The notes below the pieces were generated by a model. It worked only from the letters and a program-made list of their open reading frames with translations. It made no database searches and was not told the origin of the DNA. From contig JADZAF010000249.1 in assembly GCA_020852755.1 (NCBI GenBank), forward strand, positions 1-64,000: a DNA stretch of 64,000 bases. Reading direction: 5' to 3'. Made by a program: the position numbers and the translations under genes. This stretch comes from Bryobacterales bacterium (GTDB taxonomy: Bacteria; Acidobacteriota; Terriglobia; Bryobacterales; Bryobacteraceae). How positions within the stretch are numbered: position 1 is the first letter of the stretch; each line of letters starts with the position of its first letter. Shown in pieces: positions 16,877-24,661 of the stretch.

Positions 16877-19063
16877 ATCCGGCGCCACCCATACCTGAAA
16901 GAGCCCCGGCTCCGTCACCCGCTGCATGCGCTCATCGTAGAAGGCCAGTTGCCCGGTGGAGAGGCTGAAACGCAGCGTGCGCTTCTCTCCGGGCTTCAAG
17001 CGGATTCGCTCGAAGCCTTTCAGTTCCCGGACCGGCCGCGCCACGCTGGCGACGGGGTCGCGGACGTACAGTTGCACGACTTCCTCGGCCTCGAGCCGGC
17101 CGGTGTTGGCGATGTCCGCCGAGACGGTGATGGCGGCTCCCCTGGGTACGCCGGCGGCGGATAGCCTGAGGTTGGAGTACTCGAAGGTGGTATAGGAAAG
17201 GCCGAATCCGAAAGGGTACTCCGGAGTGACGTCCACATCCAGGTACTTCGAAGTGAAGCCTTTGGGTTCGACCGGAGTTCCCGTGGGGATGCCGCTTTCG
17301 TCCGGAGCCGGCGGCCTGCCGGTGTGCAGGTGTGAGTAGTAGACCGGAACCTGCCCGGCTGTGCGGGGAAAACTGACGGCCAGTTTGCCGGAGGGAACGG
17401 CATTGCCGAACAGAAGGTCCGCCAGCGCCGGGCCGCCCATGGTTCCCGGGTGCCAGGCATACAGCACCGCCCGCGCCCTGGAGGCCACGGATGAAAACGT
17501 CAGCGGGCGGCCCGCCAGGATGACAGCAATGACCGGGCGGCCGGCCGCGGCCACTTCCTCCACCAGCGCGTCCTGCGCCCCGGGCAACCCCAGAAAGGCG
17601 CGCGAGCGGGCTTCTCCGGAGAGAATCTGCTCCTCGCCGAGAAACAACACCACGGCCTCCGCGGAGCGGGCCGCGCTGGCTGCCGCGGGGAAACCGGCCC
17701 GGCTGCCGTCACGGCTGTTCTTGAGACCCGGCGCCCACAGCACGCGGTCCGGTCCCAGCAGGTTCCGCAGGGCGGCCAGAGGGGTGATGACCTCCTCGGC
17801 GCGGCCATCCATGACCCATGTGCCCATCTGGTCCACGGGGCTGTCGGCCAGCGGCCCGATCACGGCGATCTTTCCGATACCCTTGGGGAGCGGCAGAACG
17901 CCGTCCCGGTTCTTCAGCAGCACCACGCTCTGCGCAGACAGTCTCCGGGCGACTTCGAGCGGCTGGATGGAAGCGGTCGCGGGCGGGGCCTCCGGCTCGA
18001 ACAGGCCCAGGCGGAGCTTGATGCGCAGGATCCGTCTCACCGCTTCGTCGAGCAGTTTCGGATCGGCCTTGCCCGCGCGGACCAGGGCGGGCAGGTGATC
18101 GTAGAAGCTGGTGCTCACCATTTCCATGTCCACGCCCGCGCGCAGCGCCCGCAGGGCGGCCTCCGCCGCGTCCCGGGCGACGCCGTGCCGGACCATCTCG
18201 GTAACCGACTCGTAATCGCTGACTACGAAGCCGTCAAAGCCCCATTCCCCGCGCAGCACCCTGCGCAGGAGGAACTCGTTGCCGGTGGCGGGAATGCCGT
18301 TGAGGGCGTTGAACCCGCTCATGAAGGTGAGCACGCCGGCCTCGCGCGCAGCCTGAAAGGGAGGCAGGTAGACCTCCCGCAACAGGCGTTCCGGGATCCA
18401 GGTGGTGTTGTAGTCCCTGCCGCCCTCGGCGGCCCCGTAGCCGGCATAGTGCTTGGCGCAGGCCGCCAGTCCCTCCTCCTGGAAGCCGCGCACCATGGCC
18501 GCTCCGAGAGTCGCGGTCAGGTAGGGATCCTCGCCGAGGCTTTCGGCGATGCGGCCCCAGCGGGGATCGCGCGTGATATCGATCATGGGTGCGAAGGTCC
18601 AGTGGATTCCATCGGCCGCCGCCTCGCGAGCCGCCGCCCGCGCCGCCTGCCGGATCAACTCGGGGTTCCAGCTGGCCGCCTGACCCAACGGGATGGGAAA
18701 GATGGTGCGGTAGCCGTGGATCACGTCCCGGCCGAAGAGCAGCGGAATGCCCAGGCGGCTCTCCCGGGTCGCGATGCGCTGGGCCTCGGCACGGTCCGCG
18801 GCGCTTCCGGCGTTGAGGAACGATCCCCAGCGGCCCCTGCGGATCTGTTCCTTGATTTCCTCGGAGAGCGGCGAGCGCATGGAAGTGGACTGTGACATCT
18901 GCCCGGCCTTCTCCTCCAGCGTCATGCGGGCCAGCAGGGCGTCGATGCGAGGTTCGCTATCGACCGACTGGGCCTGAAGGTTCATAAAGCACGCCAGCAG
19001 GATGAGAGCGATCCGGCGCCGCAGCCGCCGGGGCCACGAGCCTCCTCTCGGTTGCGCAAGCAT
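16838..19063 (-). CDS. bglX: Exported GH3 beta-glucosidase, BglX-like
   Basis: A 741-residue glycoside hydrolase family 3 enzyme that would release glucose from beta-glucosides outside the cytoplasm. Residues 1-32 form a signal peptide. The N-terminal barrel contains LLFGRDVIHGYRTIFPIP and AKHYAGYGAAEGGRDYN, and the nucleophile is Asp283 in VVSDYESV. The second alpha/beta domain (SVVLLKNRDGVLPLP) and the C-terminal fibronectin-III-like domain follow (PFGFGLSYTTFEY onward). Length and order match BglX. The ATG at 19063 has GGGAAGGG upstream. With the adjacent GH144-like gene it makes a plausible glucan-degrading pair. Confidence 0.93.
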   Translation of the reverse strand: MLAQPRGGSWPRRLRRRIALILLACFMNLQAQSVDSEPRIDALLARMTLEEKAGQMSQSTSMRSPLSEEIKEQIRRGRWGSFLNAGSAADRAEAQRIATRESRLGIPLLFGRDVIHGYRTIFPIPLGQAASWNPELIRQAARAAAREAAADGIHWTFAPMIDITRDPRWGRIAESLGEDPYLTATLGAAMVRGFQEEGLAACAKHYAGYGAAEGGRDYNTTWIPERLLREVYLPPFQAAREAGVLTFMSGFNALNGIPATGNEFLLRRVLRGEWGFDGFVVSDYESVTEMVRHGVARDAAEAALRALRAGVDMEMVSTSFYDHLPALVRAGKADPKLLDEAVRRILRIKLRLGLFEPEAPPATASIQPLEVARRLSAQSVVLLKNRDGVLPLPKGIGKIAVIGPLADSPVDQMGTWVMDGRAEEVITPLAALRNLLGPDRVLWAPGLKNSRDGSRAGFPAAASAARSAEAVVLFLGEEQILSGEARSRAFLGLPGAQDALVEEVAAAGRPVIAVILAGRPLTFSSVASRARAVLYAWHPGTMGGPALADLLFGNAVPSGKLAVSFPRTAGQVPVYYSHLHTGRPPAPDESGIPTGTPVEPKGFTSKYLDVDVTPEYPFGFGLSYTTFEYSNLRLSAAGVPRGAAITVSADIANTGRLEAEEVVQLYVRDPVASVARPVRELKGFERIRLKPGEKRTLRFSLSTGQLAFYDERMQRVTEPGLFQVWVAPDSVRGVAGSFTVR

Positions 19064-19162
19064 CTGCCCTTCCCGGAAATCTGTCCGCCTCTTTCCCTAT
19101 GATGCAAGCCGGCGGCTGGATTGTCGAGCCGGCCAGGCGGGAATGACGCATAATCGAGGGTT

Positions 19163-20017
19163 ATGCCCGCCATGCGGTTCTGCCTGTTCGCCTCTACCCC
19201 GGAGATCGCCGGTCTCGGCTTCATCGTGAAAGTGCTGGCGGGAAGCCTGGACGAGATCGCCGGGCGCGCGGCAGCCTGGGGATACGATGGCATCGAGTTC
19301 ATGCCCGACCCCGAGCGCGTAATCGAGCCTCCGGCGCTGGAGCGCGCGCTGCGCCGGGCCGGAACGGCCATGCCGGTGGTGAACAGCGGCCGAATGATGG
19401 TGCAGGGGCTGGCGCTGCTGGACGGGGACCCGGCGGTGAGGCGGCGGTCGGTGGAGGCGTTCAAGCGCATGATCGACCTGGCCGGCGCGTTTGGCGCCCG
19501 GGTGGGACTGGGAGGCGCGCGCGGCAAGGGCATTCCGGGAGCCTCGCGGGAGGAGATGGATTCGATCGCAGGCGACATTTTCCGCAAGCTCGCCGAGCAT
19601 GCCGAAAAGGCCGGCGCCGTCATTATGCTGGAGCCGGCCGACCCCGGGGTTACGGCCTACATCAACACCGTGGACGAGGCCATGGCCTGGGTGCGGCGGA
19701 TTGCCAGCCCGGCCTTCAGCGTCATGCTGGACACATATGAACTGGCGGAATCCGAGCCGTCTATCGAGCACGGGATCCGTGCCGCGGGCGGGCAGGCGCG
19801 GCACATCCATCTCTACGACCCCAGCCGCTGGCCTCCGGGCGTGCTGCCGGACAAGAACCGGCTGGACTGGCCGCACATCGCGCGGGTGCTCGCCGAGGAA
19901 GGCTTCACTGGTTCCGCTTCGGTGGTGATCGCGCCGGAAGGCGATCCCGAGCCGGCCGCGCGCAGGAGCGCGGCGTTCCTGCGCAGCCTGTTCGCCGGGA
20001 CGGAGAGCGCGCCGTGA
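19163..20017 (+). CDS. Sugar isomerase/epimerase-like TIM barrel (AP endonuclease family 2)
   Basis: A 284-residue xylose-isomerase-like TIM barrel. The metal-site positions are recognisable: MLEPAD (Glu after strand 5), MLDTYEL (Asp), HIHLYD (His) and IAPEG (Glu). No signal peptide is present, so it is cytoplasmic. It probably isomerises or epimerises a keto sugar or cyclitol intermediate. The SDR gene overlaps its stop (GTGA), so the two act together. Possible -10 box CATAAT (19149-19154) lies only eight bases before the ATG, with GAGGG between them. Confidence 0.78.
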   Translation: MPAMRFCLFASTPEIAGLGFIVKVLAGSLDEIAGRAAAWGYDGIEFMPDPERVIEPPALERALRRAGTAMPVVNSGRMMVQGLALLDGDPAVRRRSVEAFKRMIDLAGAFGARVGLGGARGKGIPGASREEMDSIAGDIFRKLAEHAEKAGAVIMLEPADPGVTAYINTVDEAMAWVRRIASPAFSVMLDTYELAESEPSIEHGIRAAGGQARHIHLYDPSRWPPGVLPDKNRLDWPHIARVLAEEGFTGSASVVIAPEGDPEPAARRSAAFLRSLFAGTESAP

Positions 20018-20787
20018 GCCTCGCGGGGAAGGTCGCGCTGGTCACCGGAGCAGGGCGCGGGATCGGACTGGAGATCGGGCGTCTGCTGGCGGCGGGTGGC
20101 ATGGCCGTGGGCCTCAACGACGTGGACGGCGATGCGGCCGCGCGCGCCGGCGCCGAACTGAGCTCCCCGGGAGGACAGTGTCTGGGGCTGCCGGGCGACG
20201 TCACCAGCCGCGCGCAGGTCGATGCGATGTTCGACCGGCTGGAGACCGAACTGGGCCCCGTCTGGCTGCTCGTGAATAACGCGGGTGTGTATCATTCGGC
20301 GCCCGCCTGGGAACTGAGCGAAGAGGCCTGGGACCGCGATTTCGCGGTGGACGCGAAGGGTGCGTTCCTATGCTCCCAGGCTGCCATACGGCGCATGATC
20401 CCGCGTCGCGGGGGCCGCATCGTGAACGTCGCATCGATCGCCGGGCTTATCGTCCGCACCCGCCAGATTTCCTACTGCGCGGCCAAGGCGGCGGTGATCC
20501 ACTTCTCGCGCTGCCTGGCGGTGGAGGTGGCCCCGCACGGCATCACGGTGAATTGCCTGTGCCCCGGGATGACGCGGACCGAAATGCTGATGCGATCGGC
20601 GGCGGAGCGCGGGATGAAACTGGAGGATTACGAGGCGGCCATTCCCGCGGGACATATGGCCCGCCCCGAGGACCATGCCCGCCTGGTCGCGTACCTGGCA
20701 TCGGAAGAGGCGGCCCACGTCACCGGCCAGGTGATCAGCGTGGATGGAGGCCAGAGTCTGAATCTGCCGCTCACCCTGAAGTCCTGA
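20014..20787 (+). CDS. Short-chain dehydrogenase/reductase
   Basis: A 257-residue classical SDR. The NAD(P)-binding TGAGRGIG lies at residues 11-18, NNAG at 88-91, the catalytic Ser141 in NVASIAG and YCAAK with Tyr154 and Lys158. Asp36/Asp38 (LNDVDGD) after strand 2 favours NAD over NADP. The C-terminal SVDGGQS is typical. It starts at GTG 20014, translationally coupled to the isomerase-like gene. Likely reaction: oxidation or reduction of a sugar or cyclitol hydroxyl; substrate unknown. Confidence 0.88.
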   Translation: MSLAGKVALVTGAGRGIGLEIGRLLAAGGMAVGLNDVDGDAAARAGAELSSPGGQCLGLPGDVTSRAQVDAMFDRLETELGPVWLLVNNAGVYHSAPAWELSEEAWDRDFAVDAKGAFLCSQAAIRRMIPRRGGRIVNVASIAGLIVRTRQISYCAAKAAVIHFSRCLAVEVAPHGITVNCLCPGMTRTEMLMRSAAERGMKLEDYEAAIPAGHMARPEDHARLVAYLASEEAAHVTGQVISVDGGQSLNLPLTLKS

Positions 20788-20906
20788 GGGAGTGCGAGCA
20801 GTGATACCGTTCCTTCCGGCCGCGGACCGGTGATGTGCTGTTGTGTCCGGTTCCGGGCCGCAACCAAAGAGAGCGGTTGAAGGTGAGTAAACGGAAAGGG
20901 GATTCG

Positions 20907-21335
20907 ATGAAACGCAGAGTGCTTTTCGGGGTTCTGCCGGCGCTTGCCATTTACGCCGCCGGTTTCTGGAGTGGACGGGAAACCGCCGTGCAAGCCCAGT
21001 CGAAGCGGGTCTACGAGCTGCGCACTTACACGGCGGTGGACGGCAAGCTGGACGCGCTGCATGCGCGTTTCCGCAATCATACGCTCCAGCTGTTCACCAA
21101 ACACGGCATGACCAACATCGGCTACTTCAAGCCCATGGATCCGCCGCTGGCCGGAAACACGCTCATCTACCTACTGGCGCATTCCAGCCGCGAGGCCGCC
21201 CAAAAAAGCTTCGATGCTTTCCGCGCCGACCCTGCCTGGATCAAGGCCCGCGACGAATCCGAAAAGAGCGGCAAGATCGTGGCCAAAGTCGAGTCCGTCT
21301 TCCTGGAACCGGCCGACTACTCGCCCATGAAGTGA
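20907..21335 (+). CDS. Exported NIPSNAP-family protein
   Basis: A 142-residue protein with a signal/anchor segment (residues 5-24) followed by a single NIPSNAP domain: VYELRTYTAVDGKLDALHARFRNHT (described in parts: YELRTYT start, then NIGYF and IYLLAHSSREAAQKSFDAF). The ferredoxin-like domain is of unknown biochemical role. It starts at ATG 20907 after GGAAAGGGGA. The next gene begins eight bases after its stop, so they are one transcript. Confidence 0.82.
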   Translation: MKRRVLFGVLPALAIYAAGFWSGRETAVQAQSKRVYELRTYTAVDGKLDALHARFRNHTLQLFTKHGMTNIGYFKPMDPPLAGNTLIYLLAHSSREAAQKSFDAFRADPAWIKARDESEKSGKIVAKVESVFLEPADYSPMK

Positions 21336-21343
21336 GGACACGA

Positions 21344-22558
21344 ATGAATCGACGAACCTTCCTTTCGACGACGGCGGGCGCGCTGGCTCCCGCCGCCGCG
21401 CCCGCCGCCCCCAGGAAGATCGCGGCGGTCATCACCGTCTATCGCCCGAATTCGCACGCCGACGTCATTGTGGGCAAGTACCTGGAGGGATACAACCAGG
21501 ACGGAAGGGCGCCCCGGCCTGATTCGCGCGTCGTCTCCATGTTCATCTCTCAGTTCCCGAAGAACGACATGGGGCGGGCCATGGCCGCCAAGCACAACGT
21601 CCCCATTTACCGTACGGTTTACGAGGCTCTGACTCTGGGCACGGGAAAGCTGGCCGTGGACGGCGTGCTGCTGATCGGCGAGCACGGCGACTACCCGGTG
21701 AACGACAAGCTCCAGACGCTCTACCCGCGCTTCGAGCTGTTTCTGGAGATCACCGACGTTTTCCGCCAGTCCCGGCGGTCCGTGCCGGTGTTCAACGACA
21801 AGCACCTCTCCTGGAGCTGGATCAAGGCGCGGCGCATGGTGGAGATTTCGAAGGAGCTGAAATTTCCCTTCATGGCGGGCTCCTCGATATCGGCCACCTA
21901 CCGCCAGCCGGATCTGGATTTGCCCTGGGGTGCGCCGGCCCGCAAGGCGGTGGCCATCAGCTACAGCGGGCTGGACATCTACGGATTCCACCTGCTGGAA
22001 AGCCTGCAATGCATGGTGGAACGGCGCAAAGGCGGTGAGACGGGCGTCCGCGCGGTGCAGTGCCTGCAGGGCGGCGCGGTGTGGGATTTCGTGGAGCGCA
22101 CGTCCTGGGTGCAGCGGCTGTTTGACCGGGCCCTCGCGCACAGCCAGACCCGGCGCCCCGGCAACCTGAAGGAACTGGTCAAGGAACCGGCGGTGTTCAT
22201 CGTGGAATACAACGACGGCCTGGAGGCCGCCGCCTTCCTGCTCACCGGCGGGGTGAGCGATTTCACCGTCGCCATCGATGTGGACGGGAGCCCGGAGCCG
22301 GTGTCGACCATGCTGTGGGGCGAGACCAAGGCGCCCTACTGGCACTTCGCCTGCCTGGTGAGGAACATCGAGCGCATGTTCGAGACGGGAGTGGCCACCT
22401 ATCCCGCGGAGCGCACGCAACTGGCCAGCGCGGTTCTCGACTGGGCCCTGGAATCGCGCATCCAGGGGTACAAACGCCTGGAAACACCGCAACTGAACAT
22501 TCGCTATCAGGCGCCCAAGGAATCCACCTACTGCAAGGGACGGCCGCCGAGAGCGTGA
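21344..22558 (+). CDS. Tat-exported protein of unknown function
   Basis: A 404-residue protein with MNRRTFLSTTAGALAPAAA, a clear twin-arginine leader. The mature part has a Rossmann-like opening (KIAAVITVYRPNSHADVIVGKYLEGY) and conserved-looking stretches (VDGVLLIGEHGDY, PVFNDKHLSWSW, GLDIYGFHLLESLQCMVERR). This resembles conserved Acidobacteriota/Planctomycetota secreted proteins without a known reaction, perhaps a distant Gfo/Idh-like NAD domain, but no GxGxxG is seen. The ATG at 21344 has GAGGA upstream. It is coupled to the NIPSNAP gene. Confidence 0.7.
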   Translation: MNRRTFLSTTAGALAPAAAPAAPRKIAAVITVYRPNSHADVIVGKYLEGYNQDGRAPRPDSRVVSMFISQFPKNDMGRAMAAKHNVPIYRTVYEALTLGTGKLAVDGVLLIGEHGDYPVNDKLQTLYPRFELFLEITDVFRQSRRSVPVFNDKHLSWSWIKARRMVEISKELKFPFMAGSSISATYRQPDLDLPWGAPARKAVAISYSGLDIYGFHLLESLQCMVERRKGGETGVRAVQCLQGGAVWDFVERTSWVQRLFDRALAHSQTRRPGNLKELVKEPAVFIVEYNDGLEAAAFLLTGGVSDFTVAIDVDGSPEPVSTMLWGETKAPYWHFACLVRNIERMFETGVATYPAERTQLASAVLDWALESRIQGYKRLETPQLNIRYQAPKESTYCKGRPPRA

Positions 22559-22565
22559 GGCGGCG

Positions 22566-23420
22566 TCAGGCCAGAACGCGCCGCACCCACTCCCGCAATT
22601 GGGCGCGCAGCGGCAGCGGGCGAAGCACCCAGAGGGCGGTGTGCTGCGGATACGGAAGAGGCGCAAACGTGAAATCGCCCTCGACGCTTGTGGATTCTAT
22701 GTAGCGGCGCGTTTCCGCCACCGTCCCGCCCGCATCCTCGTGGCTGATGAACTGCGGCCGGCCCTTGAGGCGCCGCAGGCGGCCCAGGGCGGAGACGCGG
22801 TCCGAGTCGGAGTAAGGCCAGCGGCGCACCCCGTCGTAGTGGCTGTGGCAGAAGAAGGCGCGCCACAGCCCGGCGATCGAGTCATCGCGGAGGCCGATGT
22901 AATTGCAGGCGATGGAGCCCCGGGAGAAGCCGCACAGCAGGATCCGCGTGGGGTCGCCGCCGTAGTCCGCGCATACCGATAGGACCGCGCGGTGGCAATA
23001 GTCCACGGTCGCCTGCGTGTCGCCCCACCAGTTCCGTGCGATGCCGGTCTCGCCGGGTTCGACGAAGGGCAGCGAGACCCACAGGAACCCCCGGCCGGCC
23101 GAGATGCCATAGCCCAGTTTGTTGTCGTCCGGGGTGCCGACGGCGGGGTTGTATCCGGGAATCCGCGGGGTGAGGTACCCGGCATTGCCCGGGTACTCGA
23201 CAACCAGCGGATACGAGCCGCCCGGGCGCCAATCCTCGGGAAGAAACAGGACGTGATAGAGGCCGGGGTTGCCCATTCGTACCCGGACTCCGGGCCGCGG
23301 CGGGCCCGGCACGATGTCAGGCACACTGAGATCCGGCTGCACCCAGGCTACATCGCGCTGCTGCGCAAGCAGCGCGCGAGCGGCTCCGGGCAGGAGCGGG
23401 ACGATAGAACGCCGGGTCAT
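22566..23420 (-). CDS. Alpha/beta-hydrolase (esterase-like), possibly exported
   Basis: A 284-residue alpha/beta hydrolase. The nucleophile elbow is GFSRG with Ser166. An HxxxxxG-type oxyanion region (LVVEYPGNAGY) precedes it, and the late QHTALW supplies a candidate catalytic histidine. The N-terminus (MTRRSIVPLLPGAARALLAQ) is a weak Tat-like leader. The start is ambiguous: ATG 23420 is used here, but GTG 23429 would overlap the upstream stop (GTGA). It follows the aldo/keto reductase-like gene on the same strand. Substrate unknown; possibly a carbohydrate ester. Confidence 0.72.
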   Translation of the reverse strand: MTRRSIVPLLPGAARALLAQQRDVAWVQPDLSVPDIVPGPPRPGVRVRMGNPGLYHVLFLPEDWRPGGSYPLVVEYPGNAGYLTPRIPGYNPAVGTPDDNKLGYGISAGRGFLWVSLPFVEPGETGIARNWWGDTQATVDYCHRAVLSVCADYGGDPTRILLCGFSRGSIACNYIGLRDDSIAGLWRAFFCHSHYDGVRRWPYSDSDRVSALGRLRRLKGRPQFISHEDAGGTVAETRRYIESTSVEGDFTFAPLPYPQHTALWVLRPLPLRAQLREWVRRVLA

Positions 23421-23425
23421 CGGGA

Positions 23426-24235
23426 TCACATGAAGTACTTGTACTGGCGGTATACCCCATCGCCGAAAGCGCGCATGAACTCCATGTCCGCTTGGTCGAG
23501 CGGCCCCTTCCTCACCTCGGCCAGGTTCGCTTCGAACTGCCGAAGGTTGGAGGGGGCGCACAGGCAGACGTTCACACGCGGGTTGGACAAAGCGAAGCGG
23601 TAGCACATCCCGGCGGTCGGGACCCTTCCGCCGGCCGGCAAGGCTTTCGGCCGCCGTAAAAGGCGGCGCCAGCGTGTAGCGGTGTAGCTGACCACCGCCG
23701 GCCCGGGCTCCGGCAGATGCGGGAAGATGTCCTCCTCGGCGCCGCGGTGGGCAGCGTTGTAGCGGATCATGAGGGCATCCAACGCGCCTTGCCTTCCCAG
23801 TTCCGCGGCGAACTTCCGGTTGTGCGATGAAATGCTCACGCCGCGCACCAACCCGCTCTCGCGGATGGACTGGAGCTGATCCCGCACCCGGGGCGTGAAG
23901 TGCTCCGGCCGGGTCACGCCGAGAAAGTGGAAGACGTCGATGTAGTCGGTGCCAAGCTGTTTCAGGCGGCGGTGCAACACCCGGAGCAGATCGCTTTGCC
24001 ACCAGAGGTAGTTGTACCCGCCCGTCGCCACGATGAACCGCTCCCGCCGGGACTTGAGCACATCGCGCAGCACCGCGATCATCTGGGTGTCGATGCCGAA
24101 GTAGAAGAAGTAGTTGACTCCCTCGTCGATGGCTTTGTGGATGGTTTGCCTGCCGGGCCGGTAGGTCGCCGCCAATCCCAGGCGCATGACGCTGCCGCCG
24201 AGCCTGCCGAGCGAAGTATCAAGAAAGGACGGCAT
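23426..24235 (-). CDS. Aldo/keto reductase-like protein with degenerate active site
   Basis: A 269-residue TIM-barrel protein of the aldo/keto reductase superfamily (ERFIVATGG, LGTDYIDVFH, RDQLQSIRESGLVRGVSISSHN, ALMIRYNAAHRG). The usual catalytic tetrad is not seen: the Asp position reads Phe44 (NYFFYFG), the Lys position reads Gly72 (VATGG) and the His position reads Leu105 (FHFLG). This suggests lost or altered catalysis, unless my alignment is shifted. The ATG at 24235 has TATACT only six bases upstream and no ribosome site, so translation may be leaderless. Co-directional with the esterase. Confidence 0.72.
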   Translation of the reverse strand: MPSFLDTSLGRLGGSVMRLGLAATYRPGRQTIHKAIDEGVNYFFYFGIDTQMIAVLRDVLKSRRERFIVATGGYNYLWWQSDLLRVLHRRLKQLGTDYIDVFHFLGVTRPEHFTPRVRDQLQSIRESGLVRGVSISSHNRKFAAELGRQGALDALMIRYNAAHRGAEEDIFPHLPEPGPAVVSYTATRWRRLLRRPKALPAGGRVPTAGMCYRFALSNPRVNVCLCAPSNLRQFEANLAEVRKGPLDQADMEFMRAFGDGVYRQYKYFM

Positions 24236-24278
24236 CCGGCCAGTATAGCCCTGCGGCGAGGCCGGACTGCTGGTTCTT

Positions 24279-24413
24279 GCGAACACGGCGCCTGGGAATT
24301 CGACCGCTCCCTTTGGTCGCGGCTCAGAAACGGCGCTCCACGCAGCAACCGCTGCATTGACACCGCGCCTGCCGAGCCGCGACCGGAGGGAGCGGTTTTC
24401 GCGAACACGGCGC
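24279..24413. repeat. Non-coding repeat element with long inverted repeat and flanking direct repeats
   Basis: CCGCTCCCTTTGGTCGCGGCTC (24304-24325) is an imperfect inverted copy (20 of 22 bases) of GAGCCGCGACCGGAGGGAGCGG (24374-24395). A 13-base direct repeat, GCGAACACGGCGC, flanks the structure (24279-24291 and 24401-24413). A 14-base match to one arm recurs at 50091-50104. It has no open reading frame of note and looks like a dispersed hairpin element, perhaps a MITE or REP-like unit. Confidence 0.55.
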
Positions 24414-24495
24414 TCCCGTTGTCACCACCTTTTGGCGGGCAGCGCGATTCCATGCCGCAGTGAGGAAGTTCGCCCTGTGAGAAAATGGTTGTCTC

Positions 24496-24654
24496 ATGAA
24501 ACCGCGCTTGTGGACGGCCATGGGCTGCTATGCGGTGCTCGGCGGCCTGTCAGCCGTTAGCCTGAACGGCCTGTTCCTGACCGTAGTCCTTATCTTCCTG
24601 GCCGGGCTGGCCATCAAGACCGCGATCTCAGCCAGGATGCAGTCGCCGGAATAG
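24496..24654 (+). CDS. Small two-helix membrane protein, hypothetical
   Basis: ATG 24496 to TAG 24654 encodes 52 residues: MKPRLW, a hydrophobic helix (about residues 9-22), a short turn, a second strongly hydrophobic helix (FLTVVLIFLAGLAI), then a charged tail. It converges with the glycolate-oxidase-like operon seven bases away. There is no close ribosome site. Length and composition support a small membrane protein, but coding status is uncertain. Function unknown. Confidence 0.45.
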   Translation: MKPRLWTAMGCYAVLGGLSAVSLNGLFLTVVLIFLAGLAIKTAISARMQSPE

Positions 24655-24661
24655 GCAGCCC

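Noticed and set aside
24236-24495. Possible insertion sequence remnant or CRISPR-like array
   Set aside because: There is one inverted repeat and one direct-repeat pair, no regular spacing and no transposase or Cas gene, so it was listed only as a repeat.
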